Under the pieces are notes generated by a model. The model was given only the letters and a program-made list of their open reading frames with translations, did no database searches and had not been told where the DNA came from. The translations under genes and the position numbers were made by a program. A stretch of DNA of 24,871 nucleotides from RGIG8368 sp045540275. Lineage in GTDB: Bacteria; Verrucomicrobiota; Kiritimatiellia; RFP12; UBA1067. Positions 1 through 8,189 of the stretch are shown in pieces. Positions within the stretch are counted from its first letter, which is position 1, and each line of letters opens with the position of its first letter. The DNA lies in the NCBI GenBank assembly GCA_045540275.1, contig JAZQGX010000164.1:1-24871 (forward strand), in the 5' to 3' direction.

Positions 1-1
1 C

Positions 2-1162
2 GTTAATTCCGGGACTCGTTTTGCGGAAGAGGCGCTTATGCCGTTTGTAGAGCGCGGAGAGCTGCCCGGGGCGATCAGCGTTTTCTACAACAACGGTGTG
101 CAGGAGGTGGCATGTGTCGGATATGCGGACATCGCGGCTAAACGTCCGATTACGATGGATGACGCATTTATGCAGTGCTCGCAGACCAAGGGGTTCTGCG
201 GTGTGACGATCGCGATGTTGGTGGAAGAGGGGAAGATTTCGCTCGATGACCCCGTCTCGAAGTACCTGCCCGAGTTCAAAACGCTGTGGGTTCAGGAGTC
301 GGACAAGGACGGCGTGCGTAAGCTCGTAAAGGCAAAAAACACGCTGACAATCCGGATGGTGATGAATCACACCGGCGGATTTGATTTCGAGCTCCCCAAT
401 TACGTGGAAATGGGCGGATGGTCTCGGCGTATGCCGCTTCGTTCGGTGGCTGCCATCGCCGCTTCAATACCGCTCAAGTTCGAGCCGGGTACGCAGGTCG
501 CGTATTCCAATATCGGTATCGACATCGGAGCGGCTGTCGTCGAATGGGTCAGTCGGATGCGCTGGGAGCGATTTCTCGAGGAGCGACTTTTTAAACCGCT
601 CGGGATGGATAACAGCACTTTCTGGCCGGATGAAAAACAGCAGGCGTCGAAGATTGAATTCTACGGTCACCACAAGAAAAGCGAAAATGATGTTTTCAAA
701 CCGACCTGGTGGCGTCAGAGTCATCTGATGCAGCGGCCGTACGGTGATGACAGGGTGTTCCCGTCGGCGGGCGCCGGTTTGTGGACGACGGCCAGAGATC
801 AGCTGAAGTTTTACAAGATGCTGATGAATCTCGGTGTTGGCGAGAACGGCAAACGCATCCTCAAAGAGGAGACGGTTAAATCGATTCTCGCGGTTTCGAC
901 CCGTCCCCGGGGCATGGGCGGATACTCGCTCGGACTTGCCGCGCCGGAAATCGACAATGAGAACCAGTGGTTTGGGCACGGCGGAGCATGGGGCACGAGC
1001 TGCATGGTCAATTGGCACAAGAAGCAGCTGAAGATGTGGGTCGTCCAATTGTGGGGGGAACCGCAGCCGTGGAATCGGGAACGGGATCGGGCGGCAGACC
1101 GGTTCTTCAAGGTGAAGATTGACAACAAAGGAGCTGACGCATATACCGGTCGGTTGAAATAG
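2..1162 (+). CDS. Beta-lactamase-fold serine hydrolase (5' partial)
   Basis: Serine hydrolase of the class C beta-lactamase / esterase EstB / penicillin-binding-protein-like family. The fold's three signatures are visible: SxxK as SQTK in the context CSQTKGFCG, YxN as YSN, and an HGG box near the C-terminus (GHGGAWGT). An internal ATG lies at 38, but the frame stays open to the left edge and the residues before it (VNSGTRFAEEAL) align with residues 28-39 of the downstream paralog, so the true start and any signal peptide lie outside the window. It ends in the same YTGR tail as the paralog at 1216-2448, with which it forms a tandem duplicate 53 bp apart. Substrate is unknown; a role as a peptidase, esterase or transesterase is more likely than antibiotic resistance. 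Family is sure, function is not. Confidence 0.85.
   Translation, partial: VNSGTRFAEEALMPFVERGELPGAISVFYNNGVQEVACVGYADIAAKRPITMDDAFMQCSQTKGFCGVTIAMLVEEGKISLDDPVSKYLPEFKTLWVQESDKDGVRKLVKAKNTLTIRMVMNHTGGFDFELPNYVEMGGWSRRMPLRSVAAIAASIPLKFEPGTQVAYSNIGIDIGAAVVEWVSRMRWERFLEERLFKPLGMDNSTFWPDEKQQASKIEFYGHHKKSENDVFKPTWWRQSHLMQRPYGDDRVFPSAGAGLWTTARDQLKFYKMLMNLGVGENGKRILKEETVKSILAVSTRPRGMGGYSLGLAAPEIDNENQWFGHGGAWGTSCMVNWHKKQLKMWVVQLWGEPQPWNRERDRAADRFFKVKIDNKGADAYTGRLK
170..315 (+). repeat. Near-identical block shared by the tandem hydrolases, copy 1
   Basis: These 146 bases match 1462-1607 with one visible mismatch (T247 against C), including at synonymous positions. The surrounding parts of the two genes differ at many third positions. 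A second, shorter shared stretch lies near 855-889 and 2140-2174. Confidence 0.85.
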
Positions 1163-1215
1163 AACCATCCGGTATGGCGGTCAACAAACCAAGCAAGTGA
1201 CAGAAAGGCAATAAC

Positions 1216-2448
1216 ATGAAGAAGTTACTGATTGCATTGAACATGTGCGCGGCAATGGCAATTTGCGGTTGTGCGCTGTATCAGGACAACGAGAACAATT
1301 CAAAGACGACATTCGCCAGGGACGCGCTGGCAAAATGGGTGGACAACGGGCAGTTGCCGGGCGCAATCAGCGTATTTTACAACAACGGCATACAGGAAGT
1401 TGCGTGCATGGGATATGCCAATGTCGAGACCAAGCGTAAAATCACTCTGGATGATGTTTACATGCAGTGCTCGCAGACCAAGGGGTTCTGCGGTGTGACG
1501 ATCGCGATGTTGGTGGAAGAGGGGAAGATTTCGCTCGACGACCCCGTCTCGAAGTACCTGCCCGAGTTCAAAACGCTGTGGGTTCAGGAGTCGGACAAGG
1601 ACGGCGTCAAGAAACTCGTCAAGGCGAAGAACACGTTGACTGTTCGCATGGTATTGAACCACACCGGCGGCTTCCCGTTTGAAATTCCCGCCAAGAAGTT
1701 CACAATTCCCGGCGGCGGCTGGTCGGGTGGAATGCCTTTGCGCTCGGTAGCGGCGACGGCGGCGGCGATGCCACTGCGGTTTGAGCCCGGCACCAAATCG
1801 CTCTATTCGAATACCGGCATCGACATCGGTGCCGCGGTGGTGGAGACGGTCACCGGCAAGAAATGGGAGGTGTTTCTCAAAGAGCGCGTGCTTGACCCGC
1901 TGGGTATGACCAGCAGCTCGTTCTGGCCGACCGACAAGCAGCTGAAGACCCAGATTGAAATGTACAACTGCCAAAAAGACGCTCCCGCGAAGTATCGCGT
2001 CCAGGACGATTGGCAGCAGCGTCCCTACAACGACTCACACGTCTTTGCGTCGGCGGGCGCAGGATTGTGGACTACGGTTCGCGATCAGCTTAAATTCTAC
2101 AAGATGCTGATGAACCTTGGTGTCGGCGAGAACGGCAAGCGCATCCTCAAAGAGGAGACGGTTAAATCGATTCTTGCGGTTTCAACGCGTCCCAAAGGTC
2201 TGGGCGGATACTCGCTCGGTCTGACTGCGCCGGAAGTGGATTCTGAAGATTCGTGGTTCGGCCACGGAGGCGCCTGGGGAACCTACTGCGTGGTCAACTG
2301 GCATAAGAAGCAGCTCAAGCTTTGGGCGGTTCAGCTTACCGGCGGCCCCCGTCCGTGGGATGCCGCGCGCGATGCAGCTGCGGATAAATTCTTCAAGTCC
2401 GCCATCGACAACTCGGATATCAACGCATATACTGGACGCATGAAATAA
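1216..2448 (+). CDS. Beta-lactamase-fold serine hydrolase, lipoprotein
   Basis: Full-length (410 aa) paralog of the gene before it. The N-terminus is a lipoprotein-type signal with Cys19 in the context ICGC, so the protein is probably anchored in a membrane facing the periplasm or outside. Catalytic SxxK is S86-Q-T-K89, YxN is Y197-S-N199, and the third box is H350-G-G352. The start is supported by AGAAAGG at 1202-1208, eight bases before ATG. A strong terminator follows at 2471, closing the unit. Identity with the upstream copy is patchy: residues 83-130 are essentially the same protein, while the region around residues 155-280 is diverged. This points to duplication followed by recombination or local selection. 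The substrate cannot be named from sequence. Confidence 0.88.
   Translation: MKKLLIALNMCAAMAICGCALYQDNENNSKTTFARDALAKWVDNGQLPGAISVFYNNGIQEVACMGYANVETKRKITLDDVYMQCSQTKGFCGVTIAMLVEEGKISLDDPVSKYLPEFKTLWVQESDKDGVKKLVKAKNTLTVRMVLNHTGGFPFEIPAKKFTIPGGGWSGGMPLRSVAATAAAMPLRFEPGTKSLYSNTGIDIGAAVVETVTGKKWEVFLKERVLDPLGMTSSSFWPTDKQLKTQIEMYNCQKDAPAKYRVQDDWQQRPYNDSHVFASAGAGLWTTVRDQLKFYKMLMNLGVGENGKRILKEETVKSILAVSTRPKGLGGYSLGLTAPEVDSEDSWFGHGGAWGTYCVVNWHKKQLKLWAVQLTGGPRPWDAARDAAADKFFKSAIDNSDINAYTGRMK
1462..1607 (+). repeat. Near-identical block shared by the tandem hydrolases, copy 2
   Basis: Second copy of the 146-base block at 170-315. It covers the catalytic SxxK region of the hydrolase. High nucleotide identity limited to this segment is what local gene conversion between tandem paralogs would leave. 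Confidence 0.85.
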
Positions 2449-2470
2449 CCGAATAGTCGAGCTGAAACGG

Positions 2471-2507
2471 AAATCCGCATTGCGAAGAGCGCAATGCGGA
2501 TTTTTTT
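2471..2507 (+). terminator. Rho-independent terminator
   Basis: A perfect 14-bp stem (2471-2484 with 2490-2503) closes a five-base AAGAG loop and runs into seven Ts (2501-2507). It lies 22 bases after the hydrolase stop and just past the 3' end of the convergent GH16 gene. On the minus strand the T tail is weaker, so it may also help end that transcript. Confidence 0.92.
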
Positions 2508-2519
2508 CGCTCGGCAAAA

Positions 2520-3338
2520 CTATTTGTAGACGCGGATCCAGTCGATGTACATATTCACGGGCAGAGAGTTGACGTCAACTTCCCCGACCCACGCTCCTCC
2601 AAGCTGCATATCCATCAGGAAGTAGAATGGACGGTTGAAGGGCCACTGTTCGGAGTTGTTTTCCAATTTGGGATAGCGGAAGGTGTTTTTCCCGTTGATG
2701 CTCCAGATAAGCTCGTTATCGGTGATTTCAAGTCCGTAGATATTCCAGTCGTCTTGGCGGATGGGCAGTTTCCGCGCGCCGTGCACCGGATTTTTCGTCT
2801 GTTTTTTCACGAATGTCCATCCGGTATGTACGGTCTGGTAGATAAAAGGATCGGAGTTCAGTCGCTCCATGATGTCAATTTCCCCGTTCCACGGCCAGAA
2901 ACGTCCTTCATCGTCCGGGGTGGCACCGAGCATCCACAAGGCTGGCCACGCGCCCTTTTGATTTTCGAACTTCACCTTGATTTCTACCTTGCCCTTCTCC
3001 ATGAACGCCTTGTCTTTGCTTTGAACTCCGCCGGTAAGAAACGGTCGCGGGTCTTCCTTGACGTTGTCGTTTTTTACGCCTTTGCAAACCAAAACGCCGT
3101 CTTTTACCTCCACGAGGTCCGCGCGTTCCGACATGTGCCGGTCCCAGTCGGATTTTCCGGCGGTGCAACGCGACCATATTCGGGAATTCAAAGTGTCTCC
3201 CTCGAATTCGTCATGCCATAGAATCTGGCGTTCGTCGCCGGCGGCGGTGGTGCACATCTTCGTCTGGCAGCCGAGCGCGAGCAGAAGCGCCGTGCTTGCA
3301 AGCGCAGTTCGACAGGAAGCAATTTTCGTGATTTTCAT
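2520..3338 (-). CDS. Glycoside hydrolase family 16 lipoprotein (beta-glucanase-like)
   Basis: Family GH16 endo-glycosidase (laminarinase / lichenase / agarase / carrageenase class) that cleaves beta-1,3 or 1,4 bonds by a retaining mechanism. The hallmark motif E-I-D-I-M-E spans residues 153-158: E153 is the expected nucleophile, E158 the acid/base, D155 the helper. Substrate-cleft aromatics surround it (WPALWMLG at 131-138, FWPWNG at 147-152). The N-terminus is a signal with lipoprotein-like LALGC at residues 20-24, so the enzyme is probably surface- or periplasm-anchored. Length 272 aa is normal for a single-domain member; no carbohydrate-binding module is seen. GAGGAGG lies just before ATG. 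It stands alone, convergent with the hydrolases and divergent from mrp. The exact glycan is not predictable from sequence. Confidence 0.92.
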   Translation of the reverse strand: MKITKIASCRTALASTALLLALGCQTKMCTTAAGDERQILWHDEFEGDTLNSRIWSRCTAGKSDWDRHMSERADLVEVKDGVLVCKGVKNDNVKEDPRPFLTGGVQSKDKAFMEKGKVEIKVKFENQKGAWPALWMLGATPDDEGRFWPWNGEIDIMERLNSDPFIYQTVHTGWTFVKKQTKNPVHGARKLPIRQDDWNIYGLEITDNELIWSINGKNTFRYPKLENNSEQWPFNRPFYFLMDMQLGGAWVGEVDVNSLPVNMYIDWIRVYK

Positions 3339-3371
3339 AATCCGTCCTCCTCTGGAATTTATCGTTGTTCA

Positions 3372-3400
3372 ACTATATCAAAAATGGAGGATTGTGTATA
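3372..3400 (-). promoter_or_regulatory. Putative promoter of the GH16 gene
   Basis: Read on the minus strand, TATACA (3400-3395) stands 17 bases from TATAGT (3377-3372), a 4/6 and a 5/6 match to sigma-70 boxes. Predicted initiation near 3365 gives a short leader that holds the GAGGAGG ribosome site. This is a consensus match only. Confidence 0.45.
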
Positions 3401-3553
3401 GACAGCGGAAGTATGATTTCGGGCGGATGCGGTGGACAAAGCTTGCTGATGCGGTGTAACTTTGATAAAGTACTGATATAGAACTGTTGAGACGTCGGAG
3501 CCGGTGCTTCGATGCCGGTATCTTATTTTACCTGTGTTTGTCCTGGAGGAAAT

Positions 3554-4381
3554 ATGAGCGAAGAATGCTCACATGATTGCAGCAGTTGTCATAGGAGTTG
3601 CGCAGAGCGCACTGCTGAATTTGATATGATTGCAAAATTGCGTCCCGCTTCAAGAGTGGGCAAAGTCATTGCCGTGTCTAGCGGCAAAGGGGGCGTGGGC
3701 AAGAGTTTCGTCACCTCCATGCTCGCGGTCGAGGCGGCCAAAGCGGGAAAGAAAGTGGCGATTCTCGATGCCGATATCACCGGGCCTTCCATCCCGCGCG
3801 CTTTTGGTATCGCCGGCGGCGCGTTGCAGGATGAGCGCGGCATACTTCCATCACGCTCGATGATGCACGGCATTCAGATCATGTCGCTGAATCTGTTGGT
3901 CCCCAATCCGACCGATCCGGTCGTTTGGCGCGGTCCGGTCATCGCCGGGGCGGTCAAGCAGTTCTGGAGTGATGTGCATTGGGAAGACGTTGACATCATG
4001 TTCGTTGATATGCCTCCGGGCACTGGGGACGTGCCGCTGACCGTCTTCCAGTCGCTTCCAGTGGACGGGGTCGTGATAGTCGCCTCCCCTCAGGGTTTGG
4101 TTGGCATGATTGTTGAAAAATCGGTTCGCATGGCCGGGATGATGAATAAACCCGTGCTGGGGCTCGTGGAGAACATGAGCTATCTCGAGTGTCCCAAATG
4201 CGCGGAAAAAATCCGAATCTTCGGTGAAAGCGGAGTCGAGAAGCTGGCCGAAAAATATTCCATTCCCATTACCGTGCAACTTCCCATAAATCCGATGTTC
4301 GCACGGGCAGTCGACGAGGGGGCGGCAGAATCGATATCCGCGCCGCAGTTTGCGCCACTGGTGGAGAGCATCATCGGCTGA
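3554..4381 (+). CDS. mrp: Mrp/NBP35-family iron-sulfur carrier P-loop ATPase
   Basis: Cytosolic Fe-S cluster scaffold/carrier ATPase of the Mrp (ApbC) / NBP35 family, which binds and hands clusters to apo-proteins. The deviant Walker A is S42-SGKGGVGKS, with the signature Lys pair, and CPKC (C213, C216) is the usual cluster-bridging CxxC. The N-terminus holds four cysteines, C5, C9, C12 and C16 (CxxxCxxCxxxC). This resembles the extra cluster site of NBP35-like proteins and replaces the DUF59 domain of enterobacterial Mrp. The frame is open from 3512, but the start at 3554 is preferred because TGGAGGA sits just before it; this gives 275 aa. It is the first gene of the plus-strand run and is followed after 20 bases by the symporter. 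Confidence 0.9.
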   Translation: MSEECSHDCSSCHRSCAERTAEFDMIAKLRPASRVGKVIAVSSGKGGVGKSFVTSMLAVEAAKAGKKVAILDADITGPSIPRAFGIAGGALQDERGILPSRSMMHGIQIMSLNLLVPNPTDPVVWRGPVIAGAVKQFWSDVHWEDVDIMFVDMPPGTGDVPLTVFQSLPVDGVVIVASPQGLVGMIVEKSVRMAGMMNKPVLGLVENMSYLECPKCAEKIRIFGESGVEKLAEKYSIPITVQLPINPMFARAVDEGAAESISAPQFAPLVESIIG

Positions 4382-4401
4382 ATCCGAAGCGGGAGTGAAC
4401 C

Positions 4402-5718
4402 ATGCGCGAAACATTGCGATCCCGATTGGGTTTTTTGATGCTTGCAGCTGGCTGTGCCGTAGGATTGGGCAATATTTGGCGCTTCCCGTTCGTTGTGGGC
4501 CAGAATGGCGGTGCCGCCTTCGTTCTGGTTTATTTCCTGTTTTTGGCGCTGTTCGGTTTTCCGCTGTTGAATGCCGAACTCGCCATCGGCCGCGGCAGCG
4601 GACTTGGCATCTCGCGTGCGCTGGGGGAACTTGCGCCTGCGGCATCGCGCGGTTTCTGGGGGACGGTCGGCAGATTGCTGTTTGCCGGCAATATTCTGCT
4701 GCTCATGTATTACACCGATGTCGCCGGCTGGCTTCTTCGCTATGTCGGCATTTATGCCTCCGGCGGGGTGAGCGGCGATTTGTCGGCTGCGTATGACGCG
4801 GTCGTCGGCGGTCGCGTCGGCTGTTCGCTCTGCATCGCGGCAGTCGTCGGCATCTCGGCGATTGTGTGCAGTCTGGGTGTGGTCAAGGGGGTTGAACGCA
4901 CGGCAAAATGGATGATGATCAGCCTTTTGCTGCTGCTGTCGATTCTGGCCGTCCGTTCGCTGGCGATGCCCGGAGCGATGAAAGGGGTTCGTTTTTATCT
5001 CGACCCGGATTGGGGCCGTTTTCTGGCAAATCCACTCCGTTCGATATCCGAGGCGGCTTCGCAGGCGTTTTTCACCATCTCCGTCGGCGTGGGGGCGATG
5101 ACCGCGCTCGGGAGCTACACGGGCAGGGCGCACTCGCTGACTTCAAGCGCGTTGTGGATTATTGTCATTGACACTACGGTGGCGCTACTCTCGGGTTTGA
5201 TTGTGTTTCCCGCCTGTTCCGCCTGCGGGATTGATGTCACTTCGGGTCCGGGATTGATTTTTGTCGCGCTGCCCGGTGTCTTCCGCATTATGGAGGGAGG
5301 TGCGGTCTGGGGTACCGCATTTTTCGCCTTCGTCTTTGTCGCCGCCATGACGACGGTGATTGCGGTTCTGGAGTGCATCATCGCAGGGCTTATGGACGAG
5401 TTCTCCTGGTCGCGCAGATGTTCATCGCTCGTCGCCGGGGTCGGAATTACCTTGCTTGCGCTGCCGTGCGCGTTTTTTGATTCGCTGCTGGCGATCGAAG
5501 ATAGAATTTTCTCGGGGTTCTGGCTGCCGCTGGGTGCGTTTGCCATTTGTCTTTTTGTCACGCGGAGGAAGGCCTGGGGGTGGGAACGCTTCAAGAACGA
5601 AGCGTCGGATGGAGCCGGCCTGGAGCTGCCCGGCTGGCTCAAGCTATGGATGCGGTGGGCGGTTCCGGTTTTGATTTTGGGCGTGGTCGTCGCCGGATTG
5701 GCTGGTGCCTGTGAATAA
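4402..5718 (+). CDS. Sodium:neurotransmitter symporter family (NSS) transporter
   Basis: Inner-membrane Na+-coupled transporter of the NSS/SNF family (LeuT type), normally importing amino acids or related small amines. The first transmembrane helix carries the family signature GLGNIWRFP at residues 21-29, followed by NGGAAF at 35-40, which line the Na+ and substrate sites in LeuT. Hydrophobic segments run the full 438 aa, consistent with about 11-12 helices; this is slightly short, as in many bacterial members that have 11. GGGAG precedes ATG. It lies 20 bases after mrp and overlaps the next gene by 14 bases, so the genes are probably cotranscribed. The substrate cannot be predicted. Confidence 0.92.
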   Translation: MRETLRSRLGFLMLAAGCAVGLGNIWRFPFVVGQNGGAAFVLVYFLFLALFGFPLLNAELAIGRGSGLGISRALGELAPAASRGFWGTVGRLLFAGNILLLMYYTDVAGWLLRYVGIYASGGVSGDLSAAYDAVVGGRVGCSLCIAAVVGISAIVCSLGVVKGVERTAKWMMISLLLLLSILAVRSLAMPGAMKGVRFYLDPDWGRFLANPLRSISEAASQAFFTISVGVGAMTALGSYTGRAHSLTSSALWIIVIDTTVALLSGLIVFPACSACGIDVTSGPGLIFVALPGVFRIMEGGAVWGTAFFAFVFVAAMTTVIAVLECIIAGLMDEFSWSRRCSSLVAGVGITLLALPCAFFDSLLAIEDRIFSGFWLPLGAFAICLFVTRRKAWGWERFKNEASDGAGLELPGWLKLWMRWAVPVLILGVVVAGLAGACE

Positions 5719-6031
5719 AACGAAACCGGAAATTGAAACCGGCGCTTTCTACACGAGCCGTGCCGATGGGGTGGTGGTGAATGTCGCCGCCCGCCCACGT
5801 TCATCGCGTGCCGGAATCGATTCGGTCGCCGGCGGTGCGCTCAAGGTTCGCATCAGGTCGGCGCCGGTCGACGGCAAGGCCAATCGCGAACTGGTAGAGA
5901 CTCTGTCCGACGCATTCGACATTCCCAAAAAGGATGTCGTTTTCGTGCAGGGCGAGACCTCGAAGACGAAACGGATTTTATTGAGAGGAGTTGCAGAGTC
6001 CAGGTTGCTTGAAGTGTGCGGAGGTGCCTGA
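5705..6031 (+). CDS. DUF167 (YggU-like) small protein
   Basis: Small (108 aa) cytosolic protein of the DUF167/YggU family, whose biochemical role is not established. The core visible here is typical: VNVAARPRSSRAGI, then LKVRIRSAPVDGKANRELVETLSD, then the VVFVQGETSKTKRILLRG strand-turn-strand. The start is GTG, either at 5705 or two codons later at 5711; the first overlaps the symporter gene by 14 bases and neither has a clear Shine-Dalgarno, suggesting coupled translation. Its stop overlaps the ATG of the PHP gene by one base (TGATG). In other bacteria DUF167 genes often sit next to membrane-protein genes, as here. Confidence 0.85.
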   Translation: MPVNKTKPEIETGAFYTSRADGVVVNVAARPRSSRAGIDSVAGGALKVRIRSAPVDGKANRELVETLSDAFDIPKKDVVFVQGETSKTKRILLRGVAESRLLEVCGGA

Positions 6032-6870
6032 TGCTTGATTTACATTGTCACAGTGTATGTTCCGATGGAAGTTTCGCGCCGGAAGAGATCGCCATGTTGG
6101 GAAGCGGATTTTCCGCCCTGGCACTGACTGATCACGATTGCTGCGACGGAGTTGACCGCTTTATGAATGCGGTTGCTCCATTCAACGGCATCCGTTTCAG
6201 CGGTATTGAAATCTCGGTGGATCCTGGCGATGGATATTCGGTATTCCACATGCTCATTCTCGGTCTGAATTGCAATTCGCCGAGGCTGAAAAACTTTTTG
6301 GAAGACATTCGGCTCGGACGCGAGGAACGCAATGAGCGGATATTGGAAAAGCTGAAGGCAATCGGCATCGCAATCGAGAAAAGCGAACTCAAGGCATATT
6401 CCTCAGGGCAGATCGTCGCGCGTCCGCATATTGCGCGTGCACTGGTTGCGCGTGGCTTCGCAAACTCGATGGAGGACGCCTTTTCCCGCTATTTGAAACG
6501 GGGCTGCCCGGCATACGCCGAGCGCTACCGTCCGACCGCAGCGCAGGCGATTGAAGTTGCGCACGAAGCCGGCGGGGTTGCGATCATGGCCCATCCCAGT
6601 TTTTATACGCACGACGCATCTAAACTTCGCGCGGGATTGGCGATGCTGAAGGATATCGGGCTAGACGGGATGGAGGCGATGTATCGTGCCAACTCGTTGG
6701 AAGAGACCATGCTTCATCTGCGCATCGCCGCCGAACTGGATTTCATCGTAACTGCGGGAAGCGATTTCCACGGCGCCAACCGCCCGGAAATCATGCTGGG
6801 CATGGAACCGCCGAACGAAGAGGAGTTGATACACCGGCTGCTCGCCGGCATCAGACGATATCAAGATTAG
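6031..6870 (+). CDS. PHP-domain phosphoesterase (TrpH/YciV-like)
   Basis: Metal-dependent phosphoesterase of the PHP superfamily, closest in layout to the YciV/TrpH group, whose characterised members act on 3',5'-nucleoside bisphosphates and short RNA ends. Metal ligands are visible: LHCHS near the N-terminus (H5, H7), SDGS, LTDHD (D34, H35), AHP in the middle, and a late GSDFHG. Length from ATG 6031 is 279 aa. The frame is open from GTG 6016, but GGAGG at 6020-6024 is placed for 6031, which also overlaps the preceding stop by one base. It is independent of the PHP domain of DnaE at the window's end. Exact substrate is inferred only from the family. Confidence 0.87.
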   Translation: MLDLHCHSVCSDGSFAPEEIAMLGSGFSALALTDHDCCDGVDRFMNAVAPFNGIRFSGIEISVDPGDGYSVFHMLILGLNCNSPRLKNFLEDIRLGREERNERILEKLKAIGIAIEKSELKAYSSGQIVARPHIARALVARGFANSMEDAFSRYLKRGCPAYAERYRPTAAQAIEVAHEAGGVAIMAHPSFYTHDASKLRAGLAMLKDIGLDGMEAMYRANSLEETMLHLRIAAELDFIVTAGSDFHGANRPEIMLGMEPPNEEELIHRLLAGIRRYQD

Positions 6871-6886
6871 AGAAAGGAAAATTGAA

Positions 6887-7454
6887 ATGGATTTGACCAA
6901 TACCGCAAAAGCGCTTGAGAAGCGCGGTTTCGAGGTTTATGTCTGCAAGGATTCGGCATCGGCGGCTGATCGCGTGATGGAGCTGGTTGCCCCGGCCCGT
7001 TCGGTGGCGTGGGGTGGTTCGGAGACGCTGAAACAGCTGGGAGTGAGGGATTTGATTGCCGAGGCGGGCAAGTCGTTCCCCTCGTTGTACAACGAAGCAG
7101 ACTGCTTTCTACTCAGCGCAAACGCCTTGACCGCCGATGGGCGCATTGTCAATATCGATGGAACTGGCAACCGGGTGTCGGCCTCGATTTACGGTCCGGG
7201 AGCGGTGATATTCGTCATCGGCAGAAATAAAATTGTCGAGGGGGGGGATAGACGAGGCAATCGCCAGAATCAAACGCTGCGCCTGTCCTCCAAATTGCCG
7301 CCGCCTCGGGAAAAGCACGCCCTGCGCAAGCACCGGTGTCTGTGCCGACTGCTCTTCGCCCGACCGTATCTGCAAGGTGACGGTTGTTCACGATCGTGCC
7401 CCCTCCCGCACCCGTTCGGTAGTGGTGCTGGTCGATGAGGATCTGGGATATTGA
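6887..7454 (+). pseudogene. LUD-domain (DUF162) protein, frameshifted at an 8-G run
   Basis: A small LUD-domain protein, related to LutC/YkgG lactate-utilisation proteins. The first frame from ATG 6887 (AAAGGA before it) reads normally through NEADCFLLSANALTADGRI and VIFVIGRNKIVE. It then meets eight Gs at 7240-7247 and continues as non-family sequence to a stop at 7438. In the +2-shifted frame the expected end follows at once: IDEAIARIKR, then cysteines in CPPNC, TPCASTGVCADC and DRIC, then VVLVDEDLGY and a stop at 7452-7454. Removing one G joins the two into about 188 aa. The break could be a real mutation, a phase-variable tract, or a homopolymer sequencing error; the intact C-terminal reading argues for a recent event or an error. 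Confidence 0.85.
7240..7247 (+). repeat. Homopolymer of eight Gs at the frameshift
   Basis: Eight consecutive Gs inside the LUD gene at codons 118-121. Seven or ten Gs would restore the family reading frame. Tracts of this length are prone to slippage in replication and to miscounting in sequencing. Confidence 0.9.
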
Positions 7455-7472
7455 TAGATTGAGTTCTTCGGG

Positions 7473-8186
7473 TTGCTTGTCGTGAATATCAGGCGGCGTT
7501 TGTCGGTCGTGGGTGGTTTCATCGCCGAAGAGTGTTCCGGATGGAGACCGGCGGAGGTGGCGTGGGGCGTCTTCTGTGTCGCATCGATCGCCGGACTTTC
7601 CATTTTGTGGAAGGAGCCCCCCTTGATGATTTTTGCCGCGGTCTGCGGCATGATGTATACGCTTTTGGCGGGCAAGGGCAAATCCTGCTGCTATCTGTTC
7701 GGGTTGATCAACACTCCGCTCTACATGTATGCGGCCTGGCAGCAGCGTTATTATGGCGATGTGGCGCTCAACGCATTCTACTTCCTGATGATGCTCCCCG
7801 GTTTTATCGTATGGCGGAAGCATCGGCGCCAGAATGCGGAGAAAGGGGTTGAGAAAACCGTTCTGACCAAAAGCGAACGCTGGGTGTGGTTGGCGGTGAT
7901 GGTGGCGGCCACCGTGGTCCTGTACCGGGTCCTTGTCGCGCTGGGGGGCGCAAGAGCCTGGTGCGACGCCATGACCAACGTCCTCTCGGTCGGCGCGATG
8001 ATATTGACGGTAAAGCGTTGTGCCGAGCAGTGGCCGCTGTGGATAGCGGTAAATCTGATTGAGGTGTTTATGTGGTTCGGCGTTTCCGGAGCGGTTTCAT
8101 TGCTTTTGATGTGGATATTGTTCCTGGTCAACGGCTGCGTTCTGGGTTTTGCCTGGTACCGCGAGCTTTCGGAAAATCGCCCCTGA
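7473..8186 (+). CDS. pnuC: PnuC-like nicotinamide mononucleotide/riboside transporter
   Basis: Inner-membrane facilitator of the PnuC family, which imports nicotinamide riboside or related vitamin precursors that are then trapped by phosphorylation. The pattern matches: a string of about seven hydrophobic helices, the W-rich segment YAAWQQRYYGDVALNAFYF, and the late EQWPLWIAVNLIEV element typical of PnuC. Length is about 237 aa. The start is unsure: TTG 7473 and GTG 7482 are both possible, and neither has a strong ribosome site. It follows the LUD gene by 18 bases and meets the regulator gene tail to tail with 11 bases between them. Related PnuT (thiamine) or PnuX (riboflavin) specificity cannot be excluded. 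Confidence 0.78.
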   Translation: MLVVNIRRRLSVVGGFIAEECSGWRPAEVAWGVFCVASIAGLSILWKEPPLMIFAAVCGMMYTLLAGKGKSCCYLFGLINTPLYMYAAWQQRYYGDVALNAFYFLMMLPGFIVWRKHRRQNAEKGVEKTVLTKSERWVWLAVMVAATVVLYRVLVALGGARAWCDAMTNVLSVGAMILTVKRCAEQWPLWIAVNLIEVFMWFGVSGAVSLLLMWILFLVNGCVLGFAWYRELSENRP

Positions 8187-8189
8187 ATA

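Noticed and set aside
464..1168. Long minus-strand open frame inside the hydrolase gene
   Set aside because: It lies wholly in the shadow of a well-supported gene and its translation has no domain sense; long antisense frames are common in GC-rich codon use.
3454..3490. Promoter for the mrp operon
   Set aside because: TATAGA and TTGATA elements exist, but no pair has acceptable spacing and match.
3512..3553. Upstream extension of the mrp frame
   Set aside because: The Shine-Dalgarno TGGAGGA is placed for ATG 3554, and the extra residues do not match the family.
4180..5133. Minus-strand open frame of over 300 codons across mrp and the symporter
   Set aside because: It is low-complexity Arg/Gln-rich translation opposite two clear genes.
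7240..7247. Programmed ribosomal frameshifting at the G run
   Set aside because: No stimulatory structure or upstream Shine-Dalgarno-like element was evident, and the family is not known to use recoding; mutation, slippage or sequencing error is simpler.
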